DNA of 6,827 nucleotides from Ferruginibacter sp. (GTDB lineage: Bacteria > Bacteroidota > Bacteroidia > Chitinophagales > Chitinophagaceae), in NCBI GenBank assembly GCA_025352435.1, contig JANXTN010000347.1, positions 1 to 6,827 on the forward strand. The letters run 5' to 3'. The position numbers and the translations under genes are program-made. The notes under the pieces were generated by a model. It saw only the letters and a list, made by a program, of their open reading frames with translations, was not told the DNA's origin and did not search any database. Below are positions 5,615 to 6,827 of this stretch, one piece after another. Within the stretch, counting starts at the first letter, position 1; each line of letters begins with the position of its first letter.

Positions 5615-5700
5615 GAGCCACCTCGACCTAATTCGAAAGAGGAAGAAACGGCGAAACTTTTCTATGAATAGAAATATTATAAAACGCTTTGTATGACATT
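5615..5700. other. Convergent intergenic gap with weak inverted repeats
   Basis: Between the enoyl-CoA hydratase and NlpC/P60 genes, TTTCTAT (5659-5665) and ATAGAAA (5668-5674) form a perfect inverted repeat with a two-base centre (six pairs around a four-base loop in practice). Upstream, CCTC (5622-5625) and GAGG (5639-5642) flank an AATTCGAAA segment. Neither is followed by a T-run, so no canonical terminator can be called for either gene. Confidence 0.3.
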
Positions 5701-6261
5701 TCATTCTAAAATTCTAATCACTTTTACAAAATGTGTTTTGTAATATCCTGAAAAATTATTGATAATAACACCCACATTTTTGCCCGAGGCGGAATGTATA
5801 AATTGTATATTATCTGCTACAGAAGTGATGATGCCCATATGACCAACAATCCCACTTGCATTGTCAAAACCAGTAAATAAAATAATATCGCCAGGCTGTG
5901 CGTTTGCGATATCAACTTCCGTTCCTTCATCAGTAAAATTTACGGATGACCTAGGCGCCTTTACATTGAAATGATTGAAAATTACTGTAATAAAACCTGA
6001 GCAATCCAATCCATTTTCCGTAATGGCAGAACCATATTTATAAGGCGTACCAAGCAATTTTTTGGCATACGAAACAAATTCTTTTCGGTCTATTTTCAAT
6101 AAAGTTGTAAAAGTTTTTGCTCTCTTGGTTGCAGATCGCACAGCTACAGTATTTTTACTTTCAGGTACAGTAGCAGTCTTATTCTCTGTCGTTTTTTTTG
6201 CAGAACTACAGGAAGAAATTATTATGGTAAAAAAAAGGATAGGTAGTAAAACTTTTATCAT
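5701..6261 (-). CDS. NlpC/P60 family lipoprotein (putative peptidoglycan endopeptidase)
   Basis: A 186-residue precursor with a lipoprotein signal peptide: MIK, a hydrophobic stretch (about 4-15) and the lipobox ISSC, with Cys18 as the lipidation site. A Ser/Thr/Lys-rich linker (about 19-55) leads to an NlpC/P60 domain (about 58-186). The catalytic set is complete: Cys87 in GLDCSGF (84-90), His141 in GHMGI (140-144) and His156 in FIHSASG (154-160). QPGDIILF (122-129), also typical, lies between. Enzymes of this fold usually cut the D-gamma-glutamyl to diamino-acid bond in peptidoglycan stem peptides, and a membrane-anchored copy would act on the periplasmic wall. The length and architecture match small Spr/NlpC-type lipoproteins, without extra SH3 domains. 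The start is fixed by the signal peptide. The gene is divergent from fumC across 162 bp. Exact cleavage specificity is not known. Confidence 0.95.
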   Translation of the reverse strand: MIKVLLPILFFTIIISSCSSAKKTTENKTATVPESKNTVAVRSATKRAKTFTTLLKIDRKEFVSYAKKLLGTPYKYGSAITENGLDCSGFITVIFNHFNVKAPRSSVNFTDEGTEVDIANAQPGDIILFTGFDNASGIVGHMGIITSVADNIQFIHSASGKNVGVIINNFSGYYKTHFVKVIRILE

Positions 6262-6387
6262 TTAATTATTTTATTGCAACATAAATAAGAAAATTCAAAT
6301 TTTTTACAGCAGTAATTTCATTTGTACAATCATTAACCAAAATAGAATGTCTCTGCATTTGAAACTAGGCATCTTATAATCCTTTGC

Positions 6388-6395
6388 TATATTTG
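6388..6395 (+). promoter_or_regulatory. Candidate fumC -7 box
   Basis: TATATTTG is an exact match to TAnnTTTG and would give a leader of about 20-25 nt, A/T-rich and without a Shine-Dalgarno sequence. The position 19 nt upstream reads CTAG, not TTTG, so only the -7 element is supported. The divergent gap (6262-6423) also must hold the NlpC/P60 promoter, but I could not identify it. Confidence 0.45.
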
Positions 6396-6423
6396 CGCAT
6401 CTTTAAAATAAAATTTTAGAACC

Positions 6424-6827
6424 ATGGAATTTAGAATAGAAAAAGATACGATGGGCGAAGTGAGTGTACCTATAGATGCATATTTTGGCGCCCAAACACA
6501 GCGCAGCATTGACAATTTTAAAATAGCGCAGGATATAAATAAAATGCCAAAAGAAATTATAAAGGCATTTGCATATTTAAAAAAAGCAGCGGCACTTACC
6601 AATAAAGATGCAGGTGTTTTAACCCAAGAAAAAAGTGATCTAATAGGTAGAGTATGTGATGAAATATTGGAAGGAAAACTTGATGAGTGTTTTCCTTTGG
6701 TAGTATGGCAAACCGGTAGCGGCACACAAAGTAATATGAATGTAAACGAAGTGGTTGCCTACCGTGGCCATGTTTTAAATGGCGGTAACCTCGCTGACAA
6801 AGAGAAATTTCTTCACCCAAATGATGA
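6424..6827 (+). CDS. fumC: Class II fumarate hydratase, N-terminal part (runs off the window)
   Basis: The first 134 codons of an enzyme normally about 465 residues long; the frame is open to the window's last base. Class II fumarase is an iron-free, cytoplasmic homotetramer that interconverts fumarate and L-malate in the TCA cycle. The start [16 protein letters not shown] leads to [10 protein letters not shown] (19-28). The substrate-binding segment [17 protein letters not shown] is at 94-110, and LHPND closes the visible part. [10 protein letters not shown] is the fumarase form; aspartate ammonia-lyase, its closest relative, usually differs here. The MGEVSVP-type N-terminus is normal for the family and supports the ATG at 6424. 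The catalytic serine loop lies beyond the window, so intactness cannot be confirmed. A good -7 box lies 28 nt before the start. Confidence 0.95.
   Translation, partial: MEFRIEKDTMGEVSVPIDAYFGAQTQRSIDNFKIAQDINKMPKEIIKAFAYLKKAAALTNKDAGVLTQEKSDLIGRVCDEILEGKLDECFPLVVWQTGSGTQSNMNVNEVVAYRGHVLNGGNLADKEKFLHPND

Noticed and set aside
5402..5704. 100-codon open frame on the minus strand opposite the enoyl-CoA hydratase 3' end
   Set aside because: It overlaps a well-supported crotonase reading frame and the convergent gap, with no domain or start signal of its own.
1..6827. CRISPR array, toxin-antitoxin pair, phage genes, biosynthetic cluster or defence system
   Set aside because: No spaced direct repeats, small paired genes, phage or cluster proteins were seen; every gene of useful length matches a common housekeeping or envelope family.

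Overview
The window looks like ordinary chromosomal DNA of an AT-rich member of the Bacteroidota, probably close to Chitinophagaceae. This is inferred from three things: protein styles (the small CE4 deacetylase, GluRS, FumC and NlpC/P60 lipoprotein), the near absence of Shine-Dalgarno sequences, and several promoter boxes resembling the Bacteroidota -7 element TAnnTTTG. No species name can be supported.

Layout. At the left edge is what looks like the end of an insertion sequence with the first codons of its transposase, running off the window on the minus strand (1-67). Next come a tRNA-Ser(GGA) gene with its terminator (83-207), a TatD-family metallohydrolase (281-1042) and a CE4 polysaccharide deacetylase with its own terminator (1129-1811), all on the minus strand. 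Divergent from these are gltX (1923-3449) and a stand-alone cobalamin-binding protein of the acyl-CoA mutase small-subunit type (3526-3945), both on the plus strand. After a GC-rich hairpin pair (3950-4000) come a TRIC/UPF0126 membrane protein (4074-4676, minus), an enoyl-CoA hydratase (4817-5614, plus), an NlpC/P60 lipoprotein (5701-6261, minus) and the first 134 codons of a class II fumarase (6424 to the end, plus).

How the genes relate. Orientation changes often and nearly every gene has its own upstream gap, so most are probably transcribed singly. There is no clear multi-gene pathway. Loose themes are translation (tRNA-Ser, GluRS), envelope carbohydrate or peptidoglycan processing (deacetylase, NlpC/P60) and acyl-CoA/TCA metabolism (B12 subunit, enoyl-CoA hydratase, fumarase). 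The B12 subunit and the enoyl-CoA hydratase could serve connected acyl-CoA steps, but the catalytic mutase subunit is not here.

I see no defence island, CRISPR array, phage or biosynthetic cluster, and no convincing undescribed system. The points most worth a second look are the IS end beside the tRNA, promoter boxes that sit directly against start codons (possible leaderless mRNAs), the orphan B12 subunit with a non-ATG start, a degenerate second repeat in the TRIC protein, and the hairpin repeat at 3950-4000.
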